Below, piece by piece: positions 1 to 7,655 of a DNA stretch of 26,745 nt. The notes below the pieces were generated by a model, which saw only the letters and a program-made list of their open reading frames with translations, searched no databases and was not told where the DNA came from. Where the stretch lies: contig CP070840.1 in the NCBI GenBank assembly GCA_020342025.1, positions 3,384,220 through 3,410,964 on the forward strand. Direction: 5' to 3'. Source of the stretch: Deltaproteobacteria bacterium (GTDB taxonomy: Bacteria > Desulfobacterota > DSM-4660 > Desulfatiglandales > HGW-15). Position 1 is the first letter of the stretch. Every line of letters starts with the position of its first letter. Made by a program: the position numbers and the translations under genes.

Positions 1-119
1 GAAATGCAGGAGCTTTGAACCGCTCCGGTGTATTTCCCCAGCGCCGCATTTATTGGCGATTGAAAGGCGTTGGCCATTCCGGCTGCAAAGGCCACTAAAA
101 TAAGCGTCAGTTTTTCCAT
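1..119 (-). CDS. DMT-family transporter of the YdcZ/DUF606 type, N-terminal fragment
   Basis: Reading leftward from an ATG at 119, the frame is open to the window edge (39 codons). The start is supported by a purine-rich GGGGAGGG ribosome binding site about 7 nt upstream. The peptide begins MEKLTLILVAFAAGMANAFQ and continues with SPINAALGKYTGAVQSS. A hydrophobic first helix followed by a Q-(S/A)-PIN-(A)-LG motif is typical of the first helix of DUF606/YdcZ small inner-membrane transporters. The substrate cannot be inferred. Only the first membrane segment and the start of the next loop are visible, so a different DMT subfamily remains possible. Confidence 0.6.
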   Translation of the reverse strand, partial: MEKLTLILVAFAAGMANAFQSPINAALGKYTGAVQSSCI

Positions 120-344
120 ACGTGTTCCCTCCCCATTCTCATATTTTCTCAATTCTACGCCTATGGCTCGACCAGTCTTACACCACCTCCGCGTTAAATA
201 CAATGCGACGGTCCTTGACATTCAGGACCTCTATTCCTATCATCCACCCCTCTATGCACGCAATCCCAGGTCCTCTCGCAGCCAGGGGAGAAGGCAGAAT
301 CCTGGGTAAATTCGAAAAAATGAGTGCGGAACGAACGGAAAGAC

Positions 345-1889
345 ATGGTGCAGAAGAACGATCCAGAAGAAACATTCATTAGGCTTGAAAAGGTCACGAT
401 CCGCGTCAGGGAAAATTTCATCCTTTCCGATACGAACTGGGAAATCAAGAAGGACCAGAACTGGGCAATTTTGGGCCCCAACGGGTCTGGAAAGTCCTCT
501 CTCGTGGGGACGCTTATAGGCGATGTGCCTGCCGTGAAGGGAAAGGTGATCAGCAATTATCCAAAGAACGCCCAAGGGACAATCGGGGTTGTCTCCTTAG
601 AACTCCACCAGCGATTAATCGCCCAGGAGGAAGACCGTGACGAGGCCCGTTTTTTTTCCGGAAGAATGGACACTTTTGCCAAGGCCAGACAGACAATTTT
701 GTCGGGCAATCATCACGAAGACGTTGAAGCCCCAAATTTTGACCGGGTAGTGAAACACCTTGAAATCGGTTATCTCCTTGACCGGGGGATTCGATTTCTG
801 TCCACCGGGGAAATGCAGAAGGTCCTCATTGCCCGTGCCCTGATGAAATCGCCAAAACTCCTCATCCTGGATGAACCCTTTGAAGGACTCGATGATAAAT
901 CCAAGGGACGGCTGGGGAATACCATCACGGAATTGATGGATGAAGGCATGCAGATCATTTTGGTAACCCATCGTTTTGAGGAGATTCTCCGCCCTATCAC
1001 CCATGTGCTGTGCCTAAAGGACTGCAAGGTGTTTCTCCAAGGGGCGCGAGACAAGGTGCTCAAACCGGAGAACATGGATCGCCTCTATAATAAAAAAGGA
1101 CCGCTGACCTTCTCAATTCCGCAACACCAAGATGGAGAGGAAAGGCCGCAGGAAGGCAAACCGGAGGCGTTCGTAGATATGAGAAACACCACAATAAAAT
1201 ACGGAGACATCCCTGTCCTGGAAAACCTGAACTGGGCAATGAAACGGGGGGAGAACTGGGCCATTGTGGGTCCCAACGGCGCAGGCAAAACAACCCTCTT
1301 GAGCCTGATCATAGGGGATAATCCGCAGGCTTATGCCAATGAGATTTACCTGTTCGGAAAACGCAAGGGATCCGGAGAGAGCATCTGGGATATAAAAAAG
1401 CGAATCGGCGTTGTCTCTTCCGAATTGCAGATTCACTACCGCAAGCGGATAAAGGCGTGGGACGTGGTGCTGTCCGGATTTTTCGATTCCATAGGTCTGT
1501 ACCGAAAATGTACCACAGAACAGCTCTCAGCAGCAGAGCAATGGATGAAGCTTCTGGGTATAACGTATGCATCAGATTGGTATGATCAGCTTTCATACGG
1601 ACAAAAACGGATGGTGCTGCTGGCTCGATCTATGGTGAAATCTCCGACCCTTCTCATTCTGGATGAGCCCTGTCAGGGGTTGGACAGGTCAAACCGAACG
1701 GTCATTCTGGACTTAATTGACCATATTGGCAGCAAGACCAAAACCCATGTCCTTTATGTGACCCATCACCCCAATGAGATCCCTTCCTGTATTACCCACG
1801 TGTTGAACCTGGAAAGGCCAAAACAGGTTTTAAGGGGTGCAAGTGTAAAGGGTTGCAAAGAGAGGAAAGGAAGTCTTGCTCAAAGTTGA
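345..1889 (+). CDS. Tandem ABC ATPase, ModF-like
   Basis: A cytoplasmic protein of about 514 residues with two complete ABC nucleotide-binding domains in one chain. The first half has Walker A GPNGSGKSS, a signature LSTGE and Walker B LLILDEPFEGLD. The second half has Walker A GPNGAGKTT near residue 309, a signature LSYGQ and Walker B LLILDEPCQGLD. Both halves have an H-loop (VTHRFEE, VTHHPNE). There is no membrane segment. This layout matches the ModF/PhrA group, originally linked to molybdate transport operons. No mod genes lie nearby, so a molybdenum role is not supported here. The ATG at 345 has a GGA at good spacing; a GTG at 324 in the same frame is the alternative start. The next gene is 159 bp downstream, so an operon is unlikely. 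Confidence 0.85.
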   Translation: MVQKNDPEETFIRLEKVTIRVRENFILSDTNWEIKKDQNWAILGPNGSGKSSLVGTLIGDVPAVKGKVISNYPKNAQGTIGVVSLELHQRLIAQEEDRDEARFFSGRMDTFAKARQTILSGNHHEDVEAPNFDRVVKHLEIGYLLDRGIRFLSTGEMQKVLIARALMKSPKLLILDEPFEGLDDKSKGRLGNTITELMDEGMQIILVTHRFEEILRPITHVLCLKDCKVFLQGARDKVLKPENMDRLYNKKGPLTFSIPQHQDGEERPQEGKPEAFVDMRNTTIKYGDIPVLENLNWAMKRGENWAIVGPNGAGKTTLLSLIIGDNPQAYANEIYLFGKRKGSGESIWDIKKRIGVVSSELQIHYRKRIKAWDVVLSGFFDSIGLYRKCTTEQLSAAEQWMKLLGITYASDWYDQLSYGQKRMVLLARSMVKSPTLLILDEPCQGLDRSNRTVILDLIDHIGSKTKTHVLYVTHHPNEIPSCITHVLNLERPKQVLRGASVKGCKERKGSLAQS

Positions 1890-2048
1890 GGCGTGTGCCC
1901 GTTGCAGTACCGATGTGGAATGAAAGGCCGGACTTGAAGCGGGTTGAAATTTTGTCGGGTCACGAGTATAGAAAAAGGGTGAGTTGTATCCCATCGGAAC
2001 GGCGAAAAAGATAGTGCGCTCAAGGAGGCCGCGGAGATCGCGATTAAG

Positions 2049-2564
2049 GTGAAAAAGAGGAAGCGCTCAAGACATTTTGTGTGGACCCTGGTGGTCTGTG
2101 CGGTGCTCTATTTCTTGGATGCGCTGCTCATAGGGTTGCCCAGCCTGGGCACCTTCCTCTGTGTCGTCTTCATGTTAACCAACTTTGCGGCGTTTCTTTG
2201 GCGGCGTAAGAGCGAGCGTGCCGTGGTTATGAAGTATGGTATAAGGTCCCTGGCCCTCTGTTTATCCGTCTTTGCCATTTTGAGCACTTTCATGTTCAAC
2301 AGGCATATGGGCCATGTGAACGCAAGACTCATCATCAAGGCGGTTGAAGATTACCGGTCGGCACAGGGCAAATATCCGGAACGTTTAGAGGACTTGGTTC
2401 CCCAATACTTCTCAAAAGTGCCCCGCGCAGCCATTCGATTAACATCCACCAAATACTACTATTTACGACACAAGGAATACCATGGCCTGATGTGGGCGGA
2501 AGCCCCCCCTTTTGGCAGGAGAACATACCGTTTTGAAACCAAAAAGTGGTCAAGCATCGACTAA
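2049..2564 (+). CDS. Membrane protein with a pseudopilin-like C-terminal segment, function unknown
   Basis: A 171-residue protein starting at a GTG with a basic N-terminus (KKRKRSRH). It has about three hydrophobic segments (roughly residues 10-30, 36-53 and 66-83). A short soluble domain follows, containing NARLIIKAVEDYRSAQGKYP, then a run like xLEDLVPQYFxKVP. That pattern (helix, Y-x5-G-x-YP, LxxLVP) resembles the soluble part of type II secretion GspG-type pseudopilins. It lacks a prepilin peptidase site and follows a multi-span region instead, so it is not a true pilin. No neighbouring secretion genes are present. A GGAG lies about 12 nt upstream of the GTG, so the start is moderately sure. 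I do not recognise a named family. Confidence 0.6.
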   Translation: MKKRKRSRHFVWTLVVCAVLYFLDALLIGLPSLGTFLCVVFMLTNFAAFLWRRKSERAVVMKYGIRSLALCLSVFAILSTFMFNRHMGHVNARLIIKAVEDYRSAQGKYPERLEDLVPQYFSKVPRAAIRLTSTKYYYLRHKEYHGLMWAEAPPFGRRTYRFETKKWSSID

Positions 2565-2694
2565 AGAATTTGGGCTCGCAGAGCTTACAGCTCGGAGAGA
2601 GGGAGAAATGGGGCGTGGCCTCGGAATGAAACAGCATAGCTCCTTAACAATCGCGAACGTTGAATCATCATATCACGAGCAAAGCTTAACTATA

Positions 2695-2720
2695 CCATCC
2701 CGCCCTGCGGGATGGATTTT
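2695..2720 (+). terminator. Probable intrinsic terminator
   Basis: A perfect 9-bp G+C-rich stem (CCATCCCGC / GCGGGATGG) closes a 3-nt loop and is followed by ATTTT. It lies between the membrane protein gene ending at 2564 and the ECF promoter at 2800. It probably ends upstream transcription and insulates the sigma operon. The short T tract makes it a moderate candidate. Confidence 0.5.
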
Positions 2721-2799
2721 GGAACCTACTAGAATGAGATACTCATGCTGCCAGTCATTGTTCTCAATGTGACCATGTCCTCTAAAATTGCCGCTGAAT

Positions 2800-2827
2800 G
2801 GAACATTTCAACACAGAAGTTGTCTAA
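2800..2827 (+). promoter_or_regulatory. ECF-type promoter of the sigma/anti-sigma operon (GGAAC-N17-GTCTAA)
   Basis: GGAAC at 2800-2804 and GTCTAA at 2822-2827 are separated by exactly 17 nt. GGAAC is the classic -35 of many ECF sigma factors and GTC-containing -10 elements are common among them. The identical pair with identical spacing stands before the VIT-VWA gene at 4551. Transcription should start near 2833, which is the ATG of the sigma gene, so the mRNA would be leaderless or nearly so. Autoregulation by the adjacent ECF factor is inferred. Confidence 0.7.
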
Positions 2828-2832
2828 ACTGG

Positions 2833-3441
2833 ATGAATGAAGAGATCAAAAAGCCTGCCGGTGAGCCCAGGGAAGATGCCGCACTGATCAGGGCCTTTCG
2901 TGAGGGAGACAAGGCGGCGTTCGACAGCCTGGTCCTCAGACACAAAGATCGATTGTTCAATTTGTGCTACCGGCTACTTGGAGATTACGAGGAAGCGAAC
3001 GATTCTGCCCAGGAGACCTTTATAAAGGTCTATGGATCTCTCAAGAAATTCAGATTCGAATCTGCTTTTTCCACCTGGCTTTATCGGATCGCAGTAAACA
3101 CCTGCAAAAACAAGCTCAAGTCCTCGGCATTCAGGCAGAAAAGGAAGATGGTCCCCCTGGACAACCCGATCCCAGGGAACCTCAATAGTCCTGGTCGAGA
3201 GATTCGGGATGAGAGCCCCTCTCCTGCCATTGCGATTGAGAAAAAAGAGAGGATGAGGATTATCCAGGAGGCCATCAACGCACTGCCCCCAGAACAGAAG
3301 GAGGTGGTTACCCTCCGAGATATTGAGGGGCTCTCCTATGAGGAGGTGGCCGAGATCACCGGCTTCAACCTTGGCACGGTGAAGTCAAGGCTTGCCAGAG
3401 CAAGGCTGGACCTGAGGAAAAAGCTAAGGAGCTTGGTATAA
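2833..3441 (+). CDS. ECF-family RNA polymerase sigma factor
   Basis: A 202-residue sigma-70 family protein with only regions 2 and 4, hence ECF. Region 2 spans about residues 25-95, with DSAQETFIKVY and the FSTWLYRIAVNTCKN segment that contacts the -10 element. A charged linker (about 100-135) leads to region 4 at about 140-197. Region 4 holds LPPEQKEVVTLRDIEGLSYEE in outline and the helix-turn-helix GFNLGTVKSRLARAR. The start at 2833 is preferred: the upstream in-frame TTG at 2788 lies ahead of the predicted transcription start. No clear ribosome binding site precedes 2833, consistent with a leaderless message. The gene ends one base before the anti-sigma ATG, so the two are co-expressed. 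It should direct polymerase to its own promoter and to that of the VIT-VWA gene. Confidence 0.92.
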   Translation: MNEEIKKPAGEPREDAALIRAFREGDKAAFDSLVLRHKDRLFNLCYRLLGDYEEANDSAQETFIKVYGSLKKFRFESAFSTWLYRIAVNTCKNKLKSSAFRQKRKMVPLDNPIPGNLNSPGREIRDESPSPAIAIEKKERMRIIQEAINALPPEQKEVVTLRDIEGLSYEEVAEITGFNLGTVKSRLARARLDLRKKLRSLV

Positions 3442-3442
3442 G

Positions 3443-4498
3443 ATGAAATGTGGCGAAATCAAAGAGCGCTTATCTGAATATTTGGATGACATCCTGGACC
3501 CAGCGACCAAGGCCCTCGTGGACCAACATCTTTCGGCTTGTGAAGACTGTCAACGAGAACTGGCTTCGTTGAAGGCCTTGGTCAGTGAACTGGAAGCCCT
3601 GGACTCTGTTGACCCTCCAAAGGATTTTTTGGACCAACTCCATGAACGTATGGAAGCGCGCTCCAGGTTTCCAAAAATCCTGCGCACCCTGTTCCTGCCC
3701 ATGCGGGTTAAGATCCCACTGGAGTTTGCAGGCGCAGTGGCCGTGGCCATCCTGGTTTTCTCTATCTTGCATACCCAAAAGGACCAACTAAGACTTGCAG
3801 AACCGCCCGTGGGTCTCAAGCAGGAGGGGGCCAGTGAACAGGTCACCATGGAGAAGCGGCAGGCAAAGGCTCCTGCTAGGGTTATGGAGGAGAGGGTTTT
3901 GAAGGGGCGTGCAGTCGATTCCTTCGGAGAAGGGGCGAAAGAGGAGGCCTACAAACCCCGACTTGCCCCTAGGGCGGAAGAGGAGAGAATGGCCAAAGAG
4001 GATACAGCTGACACGCTCGCAAAGACCCTCAAAGATCGGGGCTACGAGCGCCCGCTCGCAGATATCCCGCAAGCTCCCCGGGCAGAGAGGAAAGCCATTG
4101 AGCTGGCCCTTGTCATGAAAAAAGAGATGGGTCCCAAGGCTTTAGCACCGGGATCGGCCATGGAGGCCGCCCCCGCCCCAAAAAAGAAGATAGACAGATC
4201 GTTGGCCTTGCCGCAGGCTGCACCCTCTGCCAAACCTGAAAGGGATGAAGAGGCGGAGGATTCTCTTCTGAAATTAACAAGGCTCGTAGAGCTTCTGGGA
4301 GGAGAGGTGGTTTCCGTACAATATGACAAGGAGACCAACACACCAGAGTTCGTTCGGGCAGAGATTCCCGCCAGACAAATGGATACCTTTTATAATAAAC
4401 TGAAAGAATTGGGGGACCTCCTGACTCCTCACAAGACTGTGACCGCAAAAGAGGAAGAGGTCCTTCCAGTTCGTATCCGCCTCCTTCCTTCAAAGTAA
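3443..4498 (+). CDS. Membrane-anchored zinc-finger (ZAS) anti-sigma factor with a large periplasmic domain
   Basis: A 351-residue single-pass inner-membrane regulator. The N-terminus carries the zinc-binding anti-sigma signature C3-x25-H29-x3-C33-x2-C36 (HLSACEDC). One hydrophobic helix lies at about 91-109 (residues around AGAVAVAILVFSIL). A long Lys/Glu/Ala/Pro-rich linker follows (about 115-270). The C-terminal domain (about 273-351) begins LLKLTRLVELLGGEVVSVQY and includes a helix-strand pattern ending VRIRLLP. That tail resembles DUF2275/DUF4349-like domains found behind zinc-finger anti-sigma factors, but I am not certain of the family. An AAGGAG site precedes the ATG and the gene lies 1 nt after the sigma stop. 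It should hold the sigma factor at the membrane and release it on a periplasmic signal. Confidence 0.85.
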   Translation: MKCGEIKERLSEYLDDILDPATKALVDQHLSACEDCQRELASLKALVSELEALDSVDPPKDFLDQLHERMEARSRFPKILRTLFLPMRVKIPLEFAGAVAVAILVFSILHTQKDQLRLAEPPVGLKQEGASEQVTMEKRQAKAPARVMEERVLKGRAVDSFGEGAKEEAYKPRLAPRAEEERMAKEDTADTLAKTLKDRGYERPLADIPQAPRAERKAIELALVMKKEMGPKALAPGSAMEAAPAPKKKIDRSLALPQAAPSAKPERDEEAEDSLLKLTRLVELLGGEVVSVQYDKETNTPEFVRAEIPARQMDTFYNKLKELGDLLTPHKTVTAKEEEVLPVRIRLLPSK

Positions 4499-4516
4499 GA
4501 AAATCCAGAGATTTTC
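4499..4516 (+). terminator. Short hairpin after the anti-sigma gene
   Basis: GAAAATC and GATTTTC form a perfect 7-bp stem with a 4-nt loop directly after the anti-sigma stop codon. It is A+T-rich and followed by CTCCTCC rather than a T run. It is therefore a weak terminator at best, or an mRNA 3'-end stabiliser, between the operon and the next ECF promoter. Confidence 0.3.
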
Positions 4517-4550
4517 TCCTCCACGAATCTCCAATCCCCCAGATTTTTTT

Positions 4551-4578
4551 GGAACTTTTTCCTCTCTTCCTTGTCTAA
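4551..4578 (+). promoter_or_regulatory. ECF-type promoter of the VIT-VWA gene (GGAAC-N17-GTCTAA)
   Basis: GGAAC at 4551-4555 and GTCTAA at 4573-4578 are 17 nt apart, the same elements and spacing as the sigma operon promoter at 2800. Similarity continues into the spacer edges (GGAAC followed by a T-rich stretch, TT before GTCTAA, A after it). Transcription would start near 4585, leaving a leader of about 33 nt that contains the AAAGGAGGG ribosome binding site. Confidence 0.7.
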
Positions 4579-4617
4579 AGGGGCAAGAAAAAAGAATTGG
4601 AAAAGGAGGGAAAAGAA

Positions 4618-6966
4618 ATGAAAATCATAACAAAGTTAATCGCTTCAGCGGTATTTGCCGCGTTTCTTCTACCTGGTCTCAGTGCCCATGCACAACCAGA
4701 AGCAGGCGGGGAGAAAACATTATCTCCCTATTTTTTTGTGAAGAGTGATGATCCTGAGTTGGATCAACTTCCCCTAAAATCCACTCTTGTAGAGGTGAAT
4801 ATCTCTGGCGTTATCGCAGACGTTCTGGTGACCCAGGTCTATAAGAATGAAGGCAAAAGACCCCTGGAAGCCATATACGTGTTCCCCGCGTCCACACGGG
4901 CAGCTGTCTACGGGATGAAGATGACAATCGGAGAGCGGATTATTACCGCCAAGATTGCTGAGCGCCAAGATGCAAGGCGCCAATACGAGCAGGCGAAAGA
5001 GGCCGGCAAGAGTGCATCTCTCTTGGAGCAACAGCGGCCCAACGTGTTCCAGATGAACGTGGCCAACATCCTGCCGTCCGATGTGATCAAGGTGGAACTC
5101 AGGTACACCGAACTGCTCGTGCCCACCGACAAGGTCTATGCGTTCGTCTATCCCACGGTGGTAGGGCCTCGATATACGGAACAAAAGCAGGATGATGCCA
5201 ACCCATGGGAGGGTTGGACACGGAACCCATACCTCCACCAGGGAGAATCGGCCACGAATACATTCCATATGAACGTGAACCTCTCATCAGGTCTTCCCAT
5301 CCAGGATGTGACGTGTGCCTCCCATAAGGTAAAGATCAACTATGAGGGCCCTGCCTTCTCTCGTATAGAGTTGGACCCGGCAGAGACATATGGCGGCAAC
5401 CGGGATTTCATTTTGAAATACAGGCTCTCCGGTGGTCGAATCGAGACGGGGTTGCTTCTTTTTGAGGGAGAGAAAGAGAACTTTTTCCTTCTTATGATGC
5501 AGCCTCCCAACCGGGTCATGCAAGAGCATATTCCACCCCGGGAATACATATTCATCGTAGATGTGTCCGGGTCCATGCATGGTTTCCCCCTGGACATATC
5601 CAAGAAGCTTCTGAAAGATCTCATCGGCAACCTTCAACCCATGGATAGATTTAATGTATTGCTCTTTGCTGGCGGTGCAAAGCTTATGGCGGAGCAGTCT
5701 CTGCCCGCCACGCAGGGAAACATCCAGAAGGCCCTAGCCACCATCGAAAGAGAGCGCGGGGGAGGCGGCACCCGACTCCTGCCAGCCCTTAAAAGGGCCC
5801 TGGCGTTACCCAAATCTGAAGGATGCTCCCGCACGGTTGTTATTGCCACCGACGGATATGTGGCCGTGGAGGCAGAAGCCTTTGACCTGATTCGGAACAA
5901 TCTCGGCCATGCCAATATGTTTGCCTTCGGCATCGGGTCCAGTGTGAATCGCCACCTCATCGAAGGCATGTCACGGGTTGGCATGGGAGAACCCTTTGTC
6001 ATCACCAGGCCTGAAGAGGCACCCGAAAAGGCAAAAACGTTCAGAAAACTCATTCAGTCCCCGGTGTTAACAGGGATTAACGTGGATTTTGGCAGGTTCC
6101 AGGTTTATGACGTGGAGCCATCCAGTATCCCTGATGTGTTGGCAGATCGCCCTGTCATTGTCTTCGGTAAGTGGCGCAGCAAACCGGGAGGGCACATAGA
6201 AGTGAGAGGGACTTCCGGAAACCGGCCCTATGCAGAAAGTATCCCTGTCGCACAAGCAAAGCCGCTTGAGACCAACTCGGCCCTGCGATACCTCTGGGCA
6301 CGGCACCGAATCGCGCTTATCTCCGATTACAACAGACTCAGCCCGCAGGATGAAAGGGTGAAAGAGGTGACAACCCTGGGCCTGACGTACAATTTGTTGA
6401 CGGCATACACCTCTTTTGTGGCCATCGACACCCAGGTCCGTTTGGTAGATGGCAAACCCGTAACGGTCAAACAACCCCTTCCTTTACCCCAAGGCGTATC
6501 AGACTTGGCCGTGGGAAATGGGATGTACGCAAAGCAAAGGGCCATGGCCGTCCCCTCCATGGGGCTCAGAGAAAGTGCCCCTGCAAAAGGGTGGCTCGCA
6601 AGCAAGGATGAAGAATTAAGTTCTGTTCCGAGACCTTCTGAAAAGGTCCAGATGAAGATCAGTAAGGTCTCGGTTACGGAGGGTCTGTCAGAGAATTCCG
6701 TAAGGAACATTGTTGAAAGAGATCTGCATGCCATTAACGCCTGCTACAGGCAAAACTCAGGGCAGCGGTCCGGGCCAAAAGGCCATGTGGTCTTCACCTT
6801 GGTTATTGGACGGGATGGTCGCGTCAAAAAGGCGCAAATAGAAAAGGACAAAAAGGAATACAAGGACCTTGCGCAGTGCGTGATCAACAGGCTCAAAACC
6901 TTGAGATTCCCGGTCCAGACCGGGCGAAAGGACATGGAGGTCACGATTACCTTGGCGCTGATCTAA
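4618..6966 (+). CDS. Secreted VIT domain / von Willebrand factor A protein with AgmX/PglI-type C-terminus
   Basis: A 782-residue exported protein. A signal peptide (about 1-25, ending SAHA) is followed by a VIT domain (about 40-170). A VWA domain starts near residue 310 with an intact metal-binding MIDAS motif (DVSGSMHG), later ATDGY and an FGIGSSVNR segment, and runs to about 485. After a linker, the last 90 residues (about 693-782) match the AgmX/PglI or TonB-like C-terminal fold. That segment has INACYRQ, an internal G-x-V-x-F-x-(L/V)-x-I-x-x-DG-x-V, and QCVINRLKTLRFP, with the paired cysteines typical of the family. The ATG at 4618 has AAAGGAGGG 7 nt upstream; an in-frame TTG at 4597 precedes that site and is rejected. 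Placement behind an ECF-type promoter suggests an envelope-stress or surface-assembly role. The partner or ligand is unknown. Confidence 0.88.
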   Translation: MKIITKLIASAVFAAFLLPGLSAHAQPEAGGEKTLSPYFFVKSDDPELDQLPLKSTLVEVNISGVIADVLVTQVYKNEGKRPLEAIYVFPASTRAAVYGMKMTIGERIITAKIAERQDARRQYEQAKEAGKSASLLEQQRPNVFQMNVANILPSDVIKVELRYTELLVPTDKVYAFVYPTVVGPRYTEQKQDDANPWEGWTRNPYLHQGESATNTFHMNVNLSSGLPIQDVTCASHKVKINYEGPAFSRIELDPAETYGGNRDFILKYRLSGGRIETGLLLFEGEKENFFLLMMQPPNRVMQEHIPPREYIFIVDVSGSMHGFPLDISKKLLKDLIGNLQPMDRFNVLLFAGGAKLMAEQSLPATQGNIQKALATIERERGGGGTRLLPALKRALALPKSEGCSRTVVIATDGYVAVEAEAFDLIRNNLGHANMFAFGIGSSVNRHLIEGMSRVGMGEPFVITRPEEAPEKAKTFRKLIQSPVLTGINVDFGRFQVYDVEPSSIPDVLADRPVIVFGKWRSKPGGHIEVRGTSGNRPYAESIPVAQAKPLETNSALRYLWARHRIALISDYNRLSPQDERVKEVTTLGLTYNLLTAYTSFVAIDTQVRLVDGKPVTVKQPLPLPQGVSDLAVGNGMYAKQRAMAVPSMGLRESAPAKGWLASKDEELSSVPRPSEKVQMKISKVSVTEGLSENSVRNIVERDLHAINACYRQNSGQRSGPKGHVVFTLVIGRDGRVKKAQIEKDKKEYKDLAQCVINRLKTLRFPVQTGRKDMEVTITLALI

Positions 6967-6978
6967 TGTCCGATTTTG

Positions 6979-7014
6979 TGACGCCGGCCTTCACCCCCCC
7001 CTAGGCCGGCGTCA
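6979..7014 (+). terminator. Strong hairpin, probable terminator of the VIT-VWA gene
   Basis: TGACGCCGGCCT and AGGCCGGCGTCA form a perfect 12-bp stem around a C-rich 12-nt loop, beginning 13 bp after the stop codon. No T run follows, so termination may need a factor, or the hairpin may protect the mRNA end. Confidence 0.55.
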
Positions 7015-7062
7015 TCTCAATAAGGACCTCGTAACTTACTGAACCCGCCTTTTCACACACAT

Positions 7063-7353
7063 CATTTTCCCATAACCATTTAGATCTTTGAAAGTAGCTA
7101 GTTTAGTGCCTCGCAGCGGTGTGGTTCCCTTTCTTCAAGAGCATATCCATTGGGCTCCGTGCAAGTGGTCTGATTTTGAGGGATTAACCCTGTCCTGTCT
7201 ATCTGGGAATGATACATTCTGCCAGGGGCTCCCGGGCGCAATCCCTCAAATCTGAGGTCACCTTCTCTGAGCACAATAGATATGGGCCTGAAAAGAGAGC
7301 ACCGGACAGAATCGTTTCAGGGTTTTCAAAGATCTAAATTGTTACATTTTCCC
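7063..7353. mobile_element. MITE-like palindromic element with terminal inverted repeats and a 9-bp direct repeat
   Basis: The ends at 7073-7093 and 7324-7344 are inverted copies of a 21-bp sequence (TAAC-C/A-ATTTAGATCTTTGAAA) with one mismatch. Immediately outside is a 9-bp direct repeat, CATTTTCCC, at 7063-7071 and 7345-7353, as expected for a target-site duplication. One unpaired A (7072) lies between the left copy and the repeat. The interior is itself an imperfect palindrome. It has CATATCCATTG against rc CATATCTATTG, TTTGAGGGATT against its complement, and a central hairpin CTGG-GAATG-ATA-CATTC-TG-CCAG near 7204-7226. There is no transposase gene, so it would be mobilised in trans. The spontaneous ORF start at 7282 lies inside the element and is not credible. 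Confidence 0.72.
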
Positions 7354-7461
7354 TGTTTACACTTCGCCTCCATCTTGCTATTTTTCAATATCACTGTCTC
7401 TTTTTCAGCTGTGGATTTGCCCGTTGTGGCGCTCCTTTTTCTTCCAGGCGAGGCGTATAGG

Positions 7462-7620
7462 ATGAGGAAAATATGGATCTTGAGCGCATTCATTTTATTT
7501 ATGGGGGTGAACTCGTTTGACTTCCGTTGCAACCTGCCTGATGAGAGTCCACGGCAAGAGATGAAGAGGGATCAGAAGGAAGTGAAGACAACGGAGAATC
7601 CCTTTTTCGGGCAATTGTAA
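7462..7620 (+). CDS. Possible small secreted protein, unknown
   Basis: An ATG at 7462 opens a 52-codon frame beginning MRKIWILSAFILFMGVNSF, a short signal-peptide-like stretch, followed by a charged tail ending TTENPFFGQL. It ends 35 bp before the HtrA-like gene and could be its operon partner. The ribosome binding site is weak. The longer reading from 7282 is rejected because it begins inside the mobile element. No family is recognised, so the call rests on the hydrophobic N-terminus and position only. Confidence 0.35.
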   Translation: MRKIWILSAFILFMGVNSFDFRCNLPDESPRQEMKRDQKEVKTTENPFFGQL

Positions 7621-7655
7621 AGATGATCACAGCCATGGAAAGGAGGTGATTCATC

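Noticed and set aside
2512..2772. Plus-strand open frame overlapping the end of the membrane protein gene
   Set aside because: No ribosome site or domain; it runs through a terminator hairpin and ends before the ECF promoter.
7282..7461. Upstream extension of the small secreted frame
   Set aside because: The start lies within the MITE-like element, so the extension is accidental.
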